Shown: positions 1 through 7,609 of the stretch, in pieces
Layout: every line of letters begins with the position of its first letter
Numbering within the stretch: the first letter of the stretch is position 1
From: Prevotella sp. UBA7551
GTDB taxonomy: Bacteria; Bacteroidota; Bacteroidia; Bacteroidales; Bacteroidaceae
Assembly (NCBI GenBank): GCA_002479145.1
Contig: DLLX01000027.1
Coordinates: 1-22,458 of the forward strand
Reading direction: 5' to 3'
DNA: 22,458 nucleotides
Notes under the pieces: generated by a model
Databases searched by the model: none
What the model was told of the DNA's origin: nothing
Seen by the model: only the letters and a program-made list of their open reading frames with translations
Translations under genes and position numbers: made by a program

Positions 1-368
1 ATGATTTGGCAAAAGCCAAGCACTCTGTTGTTATTGCTGTTCCAAAAGTGAAGTTCAAATACAAACCCTATATCATGTCAACACTTGCAAACCTTCTTCA
101 TGATGGTGTTGATGTAGCTATACGCATCAAAGAAGAAGGGGCTAATGAGATGGAATTGGCAAATGCAGGAATAGATGTGGTGTGCTGTAAGGAGCAAACT
201 CTCCAATGCGCCATCATTGACAAATCCATTGTTTGGTATGGGAACATAAACTTCTTTGGCTATAACTCTGAAACGAACAATGTCATGAGAATCGCGGACT
301 ACAGAATTGCTAATGAAATGATTGATATTCTATACTCAGACTCGGGAAAAGATGAAAACGAAGGTTAA
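1..368 (+). CDS. C-terminal part of a protein with a degenerate PLD-like domain (cut by window start)
   Basis: The frame is open to the first base, so this is the tail of a longer protein. About 120 residues are visible. The segment IIDKSIVWYGNINFFGYN, followed by an MRI block, resembles the second half of a phospholipase-D-like nuclease domain of the sort found at the end of some DEAD/DEAH helicase-like proteins. In a true HxKx4D motif the Asp would be D72 (counting from the TTG at 6). The expected His and Lys positions are Thr65 and Gln67, so this half-site lacks its catalytic pair and is probably inactive as a nuclease. The N-terminal part, and any helicase domain, lies outside the window, so the helicase link is inference. 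The family is moderately likely; the exact function is unknown. Confidence 0.6.
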   Translation, partial: DLAKAKHSVVIAVPKVKFKYKPYIMSTLANLLHDGVDVAIRIKEEGANEMELANAGIDVVCCKEQTLQCAIIDKSIVWYGNINFFGYNSETNNVMRIADYRIANEMIDILYSDSGKDENEG

Positions 369-451
369 ATACGTTAAATCTCATCCTTTTCGTATCTAAA
401 CGGAATCCACATTGCCACTTTTCTACCGTTTAGAGCGTAGAATATTGATAA

Positions 452-1048
452 TCAACTAATAATAAATACTCTTCTTGCAGCAGCCTCACCTCAGTGACAA
501 TTGGCAATTCCGTGACGACGATAGGCGAAGAGGCATTCCGTAATTGCAGTTCCCTCACCTCTGTGGTATTGGGTAAATTCGTGACGACGATAATGGATGA
601 TGCATTTGAAGGTTGCGGTGACATCGTATTTGAAGTGTTGTCAAGCGCGCCATTAGCCATATTGGCAGGGTGGAATACCCAAGAGGTTATCTTGGGTAAG
701 GGATACGAAGAGTTGTATCCGACAAACTGGAGTGGGTGGATTTCATTTAAAAAGATTTACGCTAAAGACATTACACCACCTGTGATTCGTGACAGCTTTA
801 GCGAATATCAAAAGAAAAATCTGCAGGTTATCGTCCCCACCGAAGCTCTTGAGGCATACAAGGCTGCTCCCGTATGGAAAGACTTCTGGCTCCTGGAAGG
901 GGGTGCAGAGACCGCAGGGGTAGAGGGAGTCACACTTCCGACTGCCGATGAAGACTTGCCTGTGTATGGACTGGATGGAAGAAGAGTGAAAACTACAGTC
1001 CCTGAGCATATCTATATCAAGGGCGGAAAGAAGTTTGTTGCCCAATAA
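452..1048 (+). pseudogene. 5'-truncated BspA-like leucine-rich repeat surface protein
   Basis: The frame is open from just after a TAA at 449-451, but there is no convincing start codon or signal peptide, and the LRR similarity begins abruptly near 476. Two tandem 23-residue LRR_5/BspA-type repeats (479-547 and 548-616) share the pattern SSLTSVxxGxxVTTIxxxAFxxC. A linker of about 60 residues follows, then VPTEALEAYKAAPVWKDFW and a C-terminal tail (YGLDGRRV ... YIKGGKKFV) of the kind that ends many secreted Prevotella and Bacteroides proteins. Intact BspA-like proteins have a signal peptide and usually many repeats; here both are missing. A GTG at 494 could in theory start a cytosolic 184-residue product, but I favour a broken gene or silent repeat cassette. 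The family call is confident; the pseudogene status is inference. Confidence 0.7.
479..616 (+). repeat. Two tandem 69-base LRR-coding units
   Basis: Units 479-547 and 548-616 are exactly 69 bases each and encode 23 residues each. They share long identical stretches, including CCTCACCTC near the start and a 13-base GTGACGACGATA-containing block. They are the only LRR units left of the BspA-like gene. Confidence 0.8.
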
Positions 1049-1160
1049 GCGAAAGGCTTTGAACAATGATTGACGATAGCTCGATCGCTTTAAACGCATA
1101 ATTGCGCAAGGCATTGCCAAATATGGACAATTTAAAGTAACTGTTGTAAACTTAAAGTAG

Positions 1161-1194
1161 TTGCAGAATGAGTAACAAACTACTTTTACTTTTG
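1161..1194 (+). promoter_or_regulatory. Bacteroidetes-type promoter of the PD-(D/E)XK gene
   Basis: A perfect -7 element TACTTTTG (TAnnTTTG) lies at 1187-1194, with a weaker TTGC at 1161-1164 as the -33 element (spacer 22). The predicted start of transcription is near 1199, leaving a leader of about 14 bases before the ATG at 1213. This suggests the nuclease gene is transcribed independently of the remnants upstream. Confidence 0.6.
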
Positions 1195-1212
1195 CAATCA
1201 AAATAAAGAAGT

Positions 1213-2217
1213 ATGGAGAAAATAGCAAGAATCTGTTGGAATACTCGTGGTTGGAGGACACCCTCGGGTAGAGAGGGCAAATCTCAGTCTGAAGACTCTT
1301 ATGAGAATGAAAATGGCTTTGGATTTGAGGAGTGGATATGGGATGATTCCCGAATCTATGCCCCAGATGGTTATCACTATGGCTTTTTGCAGCCAATGAA
1401 CGTGGAGAGCGGAAAGCATATAGGTGCAGTTTATGACATCCATCTATACACCATCTCGCCTTTGAAACAGAAGGTATATGTTGGTTGTCTTCATCATGCA
1501 GTAGGTGTCTCGCCAGAGGAAAGCCAGAAGGTTTATCAATATTATACGGAAAGGGGATGGATCGAGGCGATGAAGGATGAAATCCGATATGCTGGGGGAA
1601 CAGTCAAGGACTTTGAGCCAGAACGGTTCTTCAATGTCAAGTTCAAGTTCCCTGAGGCAACTCTCAACCGTTCCAATATGCCCATCTTGACTTCTGATTC
1701 GATTCGTAGCTATCGATACATCCTCATGGATAAGGAAAACGACTTTGCCTTTGAGAGAGACGAGGAAGGAACGGTCAAGGTGCTTGACACAAGCTGCTTT
1801 ATAAAGACAACAGAGAAGGGCGAGGTGTTAATAGACCCATTGCATAAGAAAATCCAAAATGCAGTCGCCAAGCTATTGAAAAAAGAGTATGTTCTTCCTT
1901 ATGTTGAGACTGGACTTTCCGATGCGGGAGGACAACGGGTTGACATCAGGGCCATCTTCAAGGAGACAGGAGAATGGCATTATTTTGAAATCAAGACGGA
2001 TTCCGCAAAGAAAAGTATCAGGGATGCATTGGGACAGATTCTTGAATATGCCCATTATCCGAACATGAAGAGAGCAACGAAGCTGTTCTTTGTCGGGCCG
2101 GACCAACCAGATGACAAGGATGTGGCCTATATGGAGTTCATCCGTAAGACTTATGGTATTCCCATTTGGTTCAGATGGTACTCCTTTGAGCAGAATAAAC
2201 TCCATGATGGAATATAA
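1213..2217 (+). CDS. PD-(D/E)XK nuclease-like protein with an uncharacterised N-terminal domain
   Basis: This is a 334-residue soluble protein with no signal peptide or membrane segment. The C-terminal part (about residues 208-290) has a PD-(D/E)XK arrangement: an amphipathic helix HKKIQNAVAKLL, then QRVDIRAIF with D244, then WHYFEIKT with E259 and K261, then a helix IRDALGQILEY with Q275. This order, D-x14-E-x-K followed by Q, is that of restriction-type nucleases. The N-terminal part carries the blocks WNTRGWRTPSG, GFGFEEWIWD and GYHYGFLQPMN. I recognise these as a domain-like pattern rich in W and G but cannot name it; a base-reading (PUA/EVE-like) role is only a guess. The gene has its own promoter and a hairpin after its stop. 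No methyltransferase partner is visible. It could be a modification-dependent or stand-alone defence nuclease. The nuclease fold is fairly likely; the biological role is unknown. Confidence 0.65.
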   Translation: MEKIARICWNTRGWRTPSGREGKSQSEDSYENENGFGFEEWIWDDSRIYAPDGYHYGFLQPMNVESGKHIGAVYDIHLYTISPLKQKVYVGCLHHAVGVSPEESQKVYQYYTERGWIEAMKDEIRYAGGTVKDFEPERFFNVKFKFPEATLNRSNMPILTSDSIRSYRYILMDKENDFAFERDEEGTVKVLDTSCFIKTTEKGEVLIDPLHKKIQNAVAKLLKKEYVLPYVETGLSDAGGQRVDIRAIFKETGEWHYFEIKTDSAKKSIRDALGQILEYAHYPNMKRATKLFFVGPDQPDDKDVAYMEFIRKTYGIPIWFRWYSFEQNKLHDGI

Positions 2218-2230
2218 AATGACCAGATAA

Positions 2231-2276
2231 CCCATTGGCGGAATTAAGTTAATGCATACTTAATTCCGCCTATGGG
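2231..2276 (+). terminator. Long hairpin after the nuclease gene
   Basis: Two 19-base arms at 2231-2249 and 2258-2276 pair with one mismatch around an 8-base loop. They begin 13 bases after the stop of the plus-strand gene and are followed by TTTGTTGTTG. They sit between convergent genes. The U-tract is interrupted, so termination is likely but not certain. Confidence 0.65.
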
Positions 2277-2389
2277 TTTGTTGTTGATGAAGTTTACCTA
2301 TTGCAAAATGGTAAGTGAATGGTAGTGTAGATTGAACTGTGTCAAGTTTTATATCATCAGAATGTATGCCATCCACTGCTGGTTTCAAC

Positions 2390-2992
2390 TCATCGCAAGT
2401 CTATTACTTCAGCTCCCGGGCACTTTTTCTTACTGAATCTGAAAGTGGCATCACTTTGATTCTTAGCTTGAAAGTGGGAAAGGTTGATGGTAGTCCATCT
2501 CCCACCCTGCTGGCATTGCACCTTGACGGGAACATATCTACTGCTGACCGTAACGATGATTGTCTTCATGGCACGCGCCTTACTGGTGGCCTTCATCGTC
2601 ACGACATAGCCCCGACCCGACCGCTTCATGCTCAAACGATAACCTGACGTGTAAACCGAAAGAAACTGATAGGGGTTCATACGTGCCTGTTGCGCCTCGG
2701 TGGGACTGCTGATGTTGACCTCGTTGGTCGCTTTCAGGTAGCTCCATTGGGTTCTACCATCATACCACACCTTTCCTCTACGCGTCGAGGCATAAAACTT
2801 TCTTCCCTTTATAGCTATTGAGCCTGAAAGGGATTGGCCTTTCCCCATACTGATTGTAAACTGTGCGGAGACCCCGCCAGGTCGTCCTACCACTGCAGCT
2901 ACCTTGTCCAACACTTTCCGCGCCTGTGCAGAAGATTGAGCATGGACAGCCAATACCATGGCCAATAAAACCAAAGTGATGATTTTTCTCAT
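2390..2992 (-). CDS. lolA: LolA-like outer-membrane lipoprotein carrier protein
   Basis: This 200-residue protein has an N-terminal signal peptide (hydrophobic core LVLLAMVLAV, probable cleavage after VHA at about residue 18) and no lipobox cysteine, so it should be a soluble periplasmic protein. The body fits the LolA/LolB beta-barrel type: repeated short strands (QSLSGSIAIKGRKFYAST, VWYDGRTQWSYLKATNEVNIS), then a block starting NPYQFLSVYTSGY. LolA ferries lipoproteins from the LolCDE exporter to the outer membrane. It starts 32 bases after the end of ftsK on the same strand, so the two are probably co-transcribed, an order I associate with this phylum. Sequence similarity to the E. coli protein is low, as is normal for this family, so the call rests on architecture and neighbourhood. 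A hairpin (2231-2276) lies beyond its end. Confidence 0.75.
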   Translation of the reverse strand: MRKIITLVLLAMVLAVHAQSSAQARKVLDKVAAVVGRPGGVSAQFTISMGKGQSLSGSIAIKGRKFYASTRRGKVWYDGRTQWSYLKATNEVNISSPTEAQQARMNPYQFLSVYTSGYRLSMKRSGRGYVVTMKATSKARAMKTIIVTVSSRYVPVKVQCQQGGRWTTINLSHFQAKNQSDATFRFSKKKCPGAEVIDLR

Positions 2993-3024
2993 TGCTTTAT
3001 CATTAAATTATTATACTCGCATGA

Positions 3025-5484
3025 CTACCCCTTAATACTCTCCAAGATTCTGTCCAATGTGTTTTCATCTCCGACGAGTACCTCTCGGGGTTTTGCCCCC
3101 TTGGCCTCACCGACGATTCCTGCTTTCTGAAGTTTGTCCATTAAGCGACCTGCACGGTTATATCCTACCGAGAAATGACGCTGGATCTTGCTCGTTGACC
3201 CCTGTTGATTGATGACCACATAGCGTGCCACCTGTTCAAAGAGCGGGTCAAGATTGTCAGTATCCAACCCACTCATGCCGCCAACGGCATCTTCCGTAGC
3301 AGGCTCTGGGATGAGCAAGGGCACCACTGGACCTGGTTGGTCAGCAATGAAGTGGCTTATCTTCACCACTTCTGGCGTATCAACAAACGCACATTGCACA
3401 CGAACAGGCTCTCCTCCGTTGAGGTAAAGCATGTCTCCCCGTCCTACAAGTTGCTGTGCGCCAGAGCGGTCAAGAATGATACGAGAGTCCATCATGGAGC
3501 CGACGCGGAATGCGATGCGTCCTGGGAAGTTGGCTTTGATATTTCCTGTGATGATGCTTGTGGTCGGACGCTGCGTAGCTATAATCATGTGAATACCCAC
3601 CGCACGCGCTAACTGTGCTATTCGGGTGATGGGAAGCTCTATCTCCTTGCCCGCAGTAAGCATCAGATCGCCAAACTCATCAATCACCACAACAATATAA
3701 GGCATATAGGCGTGGCCTTCCTCTGGATTGAGATGGTGGTTGAGGAATTTTTTATTGTACTCCTTGATATTGCGCGCTCCAGCGGCTTTGAGCAAATCAT
3801 AACGCTCGTCCATCAACACGCAAAGCCCCTTTAGCGTGTTCACCACTTTCTGGACATCAGTGATAATGGGCTCTTTTTCATTTTCCTCCACTGCTGCCAT
3901 GAAATGATTGGCAATGGGACTATAGATGCTAAACTCCACCTTCTTCGGGTCAACCAGCACTATTTTCAGCTCATTGGGGTGCTTTTTATAAAGAAGCGAT
4001 GTTATGATGGCATTCAAACCGACGGACTTTCCTTGGCCAGTTGCGCCAGCCACAAGCAAATGGGGAATCTTCGCCAAGTCTACCATAAAGACCTCATTGG
4101 ATATAGTCTTTCCCAAAGCTATGGGAAGTTCCATGTCCGTTTCTTGAAACTTCTTGGAGTTTAGTATGCTAAACATGGAAACAACACTTGGTAAAGCGTT
4201 AGGCACTTCGATGCCAATCGTCCCTTTTCCTGGAATAGGGGCAATGATGCGGATGCCAATAGCCGCAAGGCTTAGTGCGATGTCGTCCTCCAGATTTTTA
4301 ATCTTCGCGATGCGGATTCCCTGAGCAGGGGTAATCTCATAGAGCGTAATGGTAGGTCCAACGGTGGCACGGATGGAACGAATTTGCACGCCAAAGTCAT
4401 CAAGCACCTTAATGATGCGGTTTTTGTTGGCCTCTAACTCTTCCTTGGTGGCAAAGCTTGGCCGAGCATCGCTGTCATATTCTTTCAGCAAGTCAAGGGT
4501 AGGAAACTTCCATGAAAGGAAAGGCTCGCGTGGGTTAATCGGTGTGGAAAGGCTCGTTGATCCGGCTACGGTCTTACCACTGGCCCTTTCATCGCCCTTA
4601 GCCATCTCAACACGCATGTTTAACTCCTCTTCTTCTTTTTTCTCATGAGCATGGTTAGGCTTTAGCGACTTCTTCTCAGCTTCTGAATCAGGTATTGCAT
4701 CATCAAGAAATTCCACTTTCTGGGGTTGCGGGTCGTCGAATACTTCCGGGTCATCTTCGGCCGCCGCATTGTCGTTGGGGGCATTATCAACATTGTCTTT
4801 GGGGGTATTATGGTCGTGATGTAGCCCGTCAATGACCGTAAACTTCACTTTGTGCGACAAATACTCTATGGGGTTGAGCATCTTTCGGATGACATTGATG
4901 GTTTCCGTTGTGATATAGGTCATAAAAGAGATGGCCACCACCATGAGTATAACAAGCAGTCCAGGTGCTCCAACCACATTCTCCAACCATTGACAGACAT
5001 AAGCCCCATGGTCTCCTCCTGGGTTAAATACTTCATCGCCCAGCATGGGAGACAGAAATTTAGCAAACGTGACGCTGCCCCAAACCATCACAACGGTCAT
5101 GCACATGAACCATTTCAAGAGATTCAAGTTCTTGTAAGCACCCATCATTCGCAAGCTGCAAAGAATCAGAAAGAATGGAATAAGGAATGAAGGAATGCCA
5201 AAACTACGGTCTATGAGATAATAAGAAAGCAGTGCGCCAAGACTTCCACAGATGTTTGTAAACTCCCCATTACGATTCAACATCTCTCCGGGACGCAAGC
5301 TCATAAGGATGCTTTGGTCGGTAGAGCCGGTCCTGAAGTAGCTCAACATGGAGATAATGGCCACAAATGCAAGCCCCATCAGAGTAAGACCCAACACAAA
5401 ATTGGTCGTCTCATTAAATATCTTGTTAAGTCCAATAGCGTCGCTGAAAGTCTTAGACTTGTTAGCGGCTTTCTTTTTAGCCAT
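3025..5484 (-). CDS. ftsK: DNA translocase FtsK/SpoIIIE
   Basis: This septum-anchored DNA pump moves chromosome ends apart and aligns dif sites for XerCD during division. I place the start at the ATG at 5484 (MAKKKAANKS), giving 819 residues; the frame stays open to a GTG at 5535 but those 17 extra residues look unlike coding sequence. In order there are: four membrane segments within about residues 26-195; an acidic linker to about 300; the FtsK motor with Walker A GATGQGKS (480-487), Walker B VVVIDEF (Asp602, Glu603) and ATQRPTT; and a C-terminal winged-helix gamma domain (about 747-805, QGSTSKIQRHFSVGYNRAGRLMD) that would read KOPS-like sites. Length is typical for Bacteroidetes, whose linker is shorter than in E. 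coli. It leads an operon with the LolA-like gene downstream. Confidence 0.97.
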   Translation of the reverse strand: MAKKKAANKSKTFSDAIGLNKIFNETTNFVLGLTLMGLAFVAIISMLSYFRTGSTDQSILMSLRPGEMLNRNGEFTNICGSLGALLSYYLIDRSFGIPSFLIPFFLILCSLRMMGAYKNLNLLKWFMCMTVVMVWGSVTFAKFLSPMLGDEVFNPGGDHGAYVCQWLENVVGAPGLLVILMVVAISFMTYITTETINVIRKMLNPIEYLSHKVKFTVIDGLHHDHNTPKDNVDNAPNDNAAAEDDPEVFDDPQPQKVEFLDDAIPDSEAEKKSLKPNHAHEKKEEEELNMRVEMAKGDERASGKTVAGSTSLSTPINPREPFLSWKFPTLDLLKEYDSDARPSFATKEELEANKNRIIKVLDDFGVQIRSIRATVGPTITLYEITPAQGIRIAKIKNLEDDIALSLAAIGIRIIAPIPGKGTIGIEVPNALPSVVSMFSILNSKKFQETDMELPIALGKTISNEVFMVDLAKIPHLLVAGATGQGKSVGLNAIITSLLYKKHPNELKIVLVDPKKVEFSIYSPIANHFMAAVEENEKEPIITDVQKVVNTLKGLCVLMDERYDLLKAAGARNIKEYNKKFLNHHLNPEEGHAYMPYIVVVIDEFGDLMLTAGKEIELPITRIAQLARAVGIHMIIATQRPTTSIITGNIKANFPGRIAFRVGSMMDSRIILDRSGAQQLVGRGDMLYLNGGEPVRVQCAFVDTPEVVKISHFIADQPGPVVPLLIPEPATEDAVGGMSGLDTDNLDPLFEQVARYVVINQQGSTSKIQRHFSVGYNRAGRLMDKLQKAGIVGEAKGAKPREVLVGDENTLDRILESIKG

Positions 5485-5597
5485 ATAATGCTTGTCTTTA
5501 TCGAAGGGTTCACTCCTCAGTGGAGCTTTCCTCACTTATTTGTCTGATTATTCAGGGAATGCAACAACCAACAGTCTGCTTCCCCTTTTCATTTCTG

Positions 5598-5605
5598 CAA
5601 AAGTA
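5598..5605 (-). promoter_or_regulatory. Possible -7 element for ftsK
   Basis: The minus strand reads TACTTTTG, a perfect match to TAnnTTTG, about 115 bases upstream of the ftsK ATG. I see no good TTTG at the expected -33 distance, so the call is tentative. Confidence 0.35.
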
Positions 5606-5650
5606 AGAAAAAAGGAGCATAATACGCCCATACAATTGAAACTTTTTACC

Positions 5651-5658
5651 TAATTTTG
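5651..5658 (+). promoter_or_regulatory. Possible -7 element for the exonuclease operon
   Basis: TAATTTTG matches TAnnTTTG and ends 19 bases before the exonuclease ATG at 5678, which would give a short leader. No clear -33 element is visible. It would fire divergently from the ftsK promoter. Confidence 0.45.
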
Positions 5659-5677
5659 CACGACACAAATCGAATAA

Positions 5678-6307
5678 ATGAAGAAAGTCATATACAGTAA
5701 ATTTGACAAGTCGGCCATTTCGTCACTTCCGCGCGTCACTTTCCCTGGTGAAATCATCACCATAACAGACGAGCAAGGTGCCAATAAAGCAGTAGATGAC
5801 CTTTTGAGCCAACCCATTTTGGGCGTAGACACCGAAACCCGACCTGTATTTCACAAGGGACAGCACCACCTGGTGGCCTTGCTTCAAGTAAGTGGAAAAG
5901 ACAAATGCTATCTTTTTCGTCTCAATAAGATTGGTGTTCCACCATGCCTCATACAACTTTTGGAGGACAAGACCGTGCCCAAGATAGGCCTTTCGCTTGG
6001 CGATGATATGAACATGCTTCACCATCGCACCAAATTTTCTCCGGGTAATTTCATAGATCTGCAGAAAGTCGTGAGCGGTTTTGGCATCGAAGATATGAGT
6101 CTACAGAAGCTTTATGCCAATATTTTCCATGAGCGCATCTCTAAAAGAGAGCAGCTTTCCAATTGGGAAAACGACCAACTCACCCCCAAGCAGCAGGTCT
6201 ATGCGGCCACGGATGCCTGGACTTGCATCAATCTTTACGAGGAATTAGTCCAGCTCCGAAAGACTGGAAATTACGAACTGGTCAGAACTGAAGAAGAAAA
6301 TGTATAA
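5678..6307 (+). CDS. 3'-5' exonuclease, DEDDy type (RNase D/WRN-like)
   Basis: This 209-residue single-domain exonuclease has the DEDDy motifs in order: Exo I LGVDTET (Asp51, Glu53), Exo II LGDDMNML (Asp109 or Asp110) and Exo III YAATDAW (Tyr175, Asp179). These acidic residues bind two metal ions that cut nucleotides from a 3' end. There is no HRDC domain, so it is shorter than classical RNase D (about 375 residues) and is closer to the stand-alone WRN-exonuclease-like proteins. The substrate could be tRNA precursors or DNA. Its stop overlaps the start of the rRNA methyltransferase by 8 bases, and tilS follows, which favours an RNA-processing role. The family call is strong; the substrate is inference. 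Confidence 0.9.
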   Translation: MKKVIYSKFDKSAISSLPRVTFPGEIITITDEQGANKAVDDLLSQPILGVDTETRPVFHKGQHHLVALLQVSGKDKCYLFRLNKIGVPPCLIQLLEDKTVPKIGLSLGDDMNMLHHRTKFSPGNFIDLQKVVSGFGIEDMSLQKLYANIFHERISKREQLSNWENDQLTPKQQVYAATDAWTCINLYEELVQLRKTGNYELVRTEEENV

Positions 6308-7508
6308 AGCAGTATATTTAAAAAAAGGTAAAGAGGAGTCTCTTCGCCGCTTTCATCCATGGGTATTCAGTGGAGCCATTGCCCGGATGGACGACGGACT
6401 TGAAGAAGGTGATGTGGTGCGTGTGATCAGTTTCGACAACAATTTTCTCGGAGTAGGACATGTACAGGTCGGCTCTATAGCCGTTCGCATACTCTCATTC
6501 CGCGACATTGCCATCGACAATGCGTTTTGGCAAAGCCGGTTGCGAGAGGCATGGAATGTGAGAAAATCTATCGGACTCTACTGTCCTGAGGGAAAAGAAG
6601 GAGGCAAAAGCGTCAACACGACCTACCGGCTGGTTCATGGAGAGGGAGATAACCTGCCTGGATTGGTCATAGATTGTTATGGTAAAACTGCTGTTATGCA
6701 GGCACATAGCATCGGTATGCACGTCAGCAGGCTGGATATTGCCAAGGCATTGAAGGAAGTATTGGGCGACTCAGTGGAGCACATCTACTATAAAAGTGAG
6801 ACAACCCTTCCTTTTAAAGCCAATCTCGGTCAGGAGAATGAGTTTATCCTGGGTGGTCCTACCAATGAGAATCTGACCGTAGAGAATGGTCTCCGCTTCC
6901 ACGTCGATTGGCTTCGGGGACAGAAAACGGGCTTCTTCGTAGATCAAAGAGATAACCGCGCCCTCCTCGAACACTATGCCAAGGGCCGGACGGTGCTCAA
7001 TATGTTTTGTTATACTGGCGGATTTTCCGTCTATGCGTTGAGGGGAGGAGCCAGTCTTGTCCACTCCGTTGACAGTTCAGCAAAGGCTGTTGAGCTGACC
7101 AATGCCAATGTAGCCATCAATTTTGCGCCTGAAGACCATCGTCATGAGGCCTTTTGTGAGGATGCTTTCAAGTTTCTCGACAGCCACAATGACCAATATG
7201 ATTTGATAGTTCTTGATCCACCAGCATTTGCCAAGCACCGTGGTGCGCTGAAAAACGCGCTAAAAGGATACACAAAACTCAACGTCAAGGGATTACAGCG
7301 CATTCGCAAGGGGGGAATACTCTTCACATTCAGTTGCTCGCAGGTGGTCACCAAAGAGCTTTTCCGGCAAGCCGTATTTACGGCAGCAGCTCAAACGGGG
7401 CGCAAGGTGCGCATTCTGCACCAACTGCACCAGCCTGCAGACCATCCAATCAACATCTATCATCCCGAGGGAGAATATCTAAAAGGATTTGTCCTGTATG
7501 TGGAATAA
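6300..7508 (+). CDS. rlmI: RlmI-type SAM-dependent rRNA (cytosine-C5) methyltransferase
   Basis: This 402-residue protein matches the RlmI family, which methylates C5 of a cytosine in 23S rRNA (C1962 in E. coli). It has an N-terminal PUA-like RNA-binding domain (about 1-75, with HPWVFSGAI at 19-27), a middle domain, then a Rossmann methyltransferase. Visible motifs are GQKTGFFVDQRDNR (207-220), the SAM-binding NMFCYTGGFSVYA (234-246), VLDPPAF (304-310) and FSCSQ with the likely catalytic Cys346. Length agrees with E. coli RlmI (396). It overlaps the exonuclease by 8 bases, so the two are translationally coupled, and tilS follows after 97 bases. The exact target base in this organism is assumed from the family. 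Confidence 0.92.
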   Translation: MYKAVYLKKGKEESLRRFHPWVFSGAIARMDDGLEEGDVVRVISFDNNFLGVGHVQVGSIAVRILSFRDIAIDNAFWQSRLREAWNVRKSIGLYCPEGKEGGKSVNTTYRLVHGEGDNLPGLVIDCYGKTAVMQAHSIGMHVSRLDIAKALKEVLGDSVEHIYYKSETTLPFKANLGQENEFILGGPTNENLTVENGLRFHVDWLRGQKTGFFVDQRDNRALLEHYAKGRTVLNMFCYTGGFSVYALRGGASLVHSVDSSAKAVELTNANVAINFAPEDHRHEAFCEDAFKFLDSHNDQYDLIVLDPPAFAKHRGALKNALKGYTKLNVKGLQRIRKGGILFTFSCSQVVTKELFRQAVFTAAAQTGRKVRILHQLHQPADHPINIYHPEGEYLKGFVLYVE

Positions 7509-7537
7509 ACCTTTTTACCGAAGGGGAATGCTTCTAT

Positions 7538-7609
7538 ATGAGCAATCCAAAAAGTCCGATTTACGAGAGATTATTTACCTTTAAGCTTATCCTACTGGGC
7601 ATAACATGA
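7538..7609 (+). CDS. Possible 23-residue small ORF coupled to tilS
   Basis: An ATG at 7538 opens a 23-codon frame (beginning MSNPKSPIYERLF, ending in a hydrophobic ILLGIT) whose TGA overlaps the tilS start as ATGA at 7606-7609. It lies in the 97-base gap after rlmI. The 4-base stop-start overlap is typical of translational coupling, but a frame this short may be chance. I do not recognise the peptide. If real, it would more likely control tilS translation than act on its own. Confidence 0.25.
   Translation: MSNPKSPIYERLFTFKLILLGIT

Noticed and set aside
395..434. 9-base inverted repeat as insertion-sequence ends
   Set aside because: The ends are only 22 bases apart, with no transposase or target-site duplication, so a small hairpin is the simpler reading.
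743..1443. Minus-strand frames across the BspA fragment and nuclease start
   Set aside because: They are antisense to well-supported coding sequence and show no domain-like pattern.
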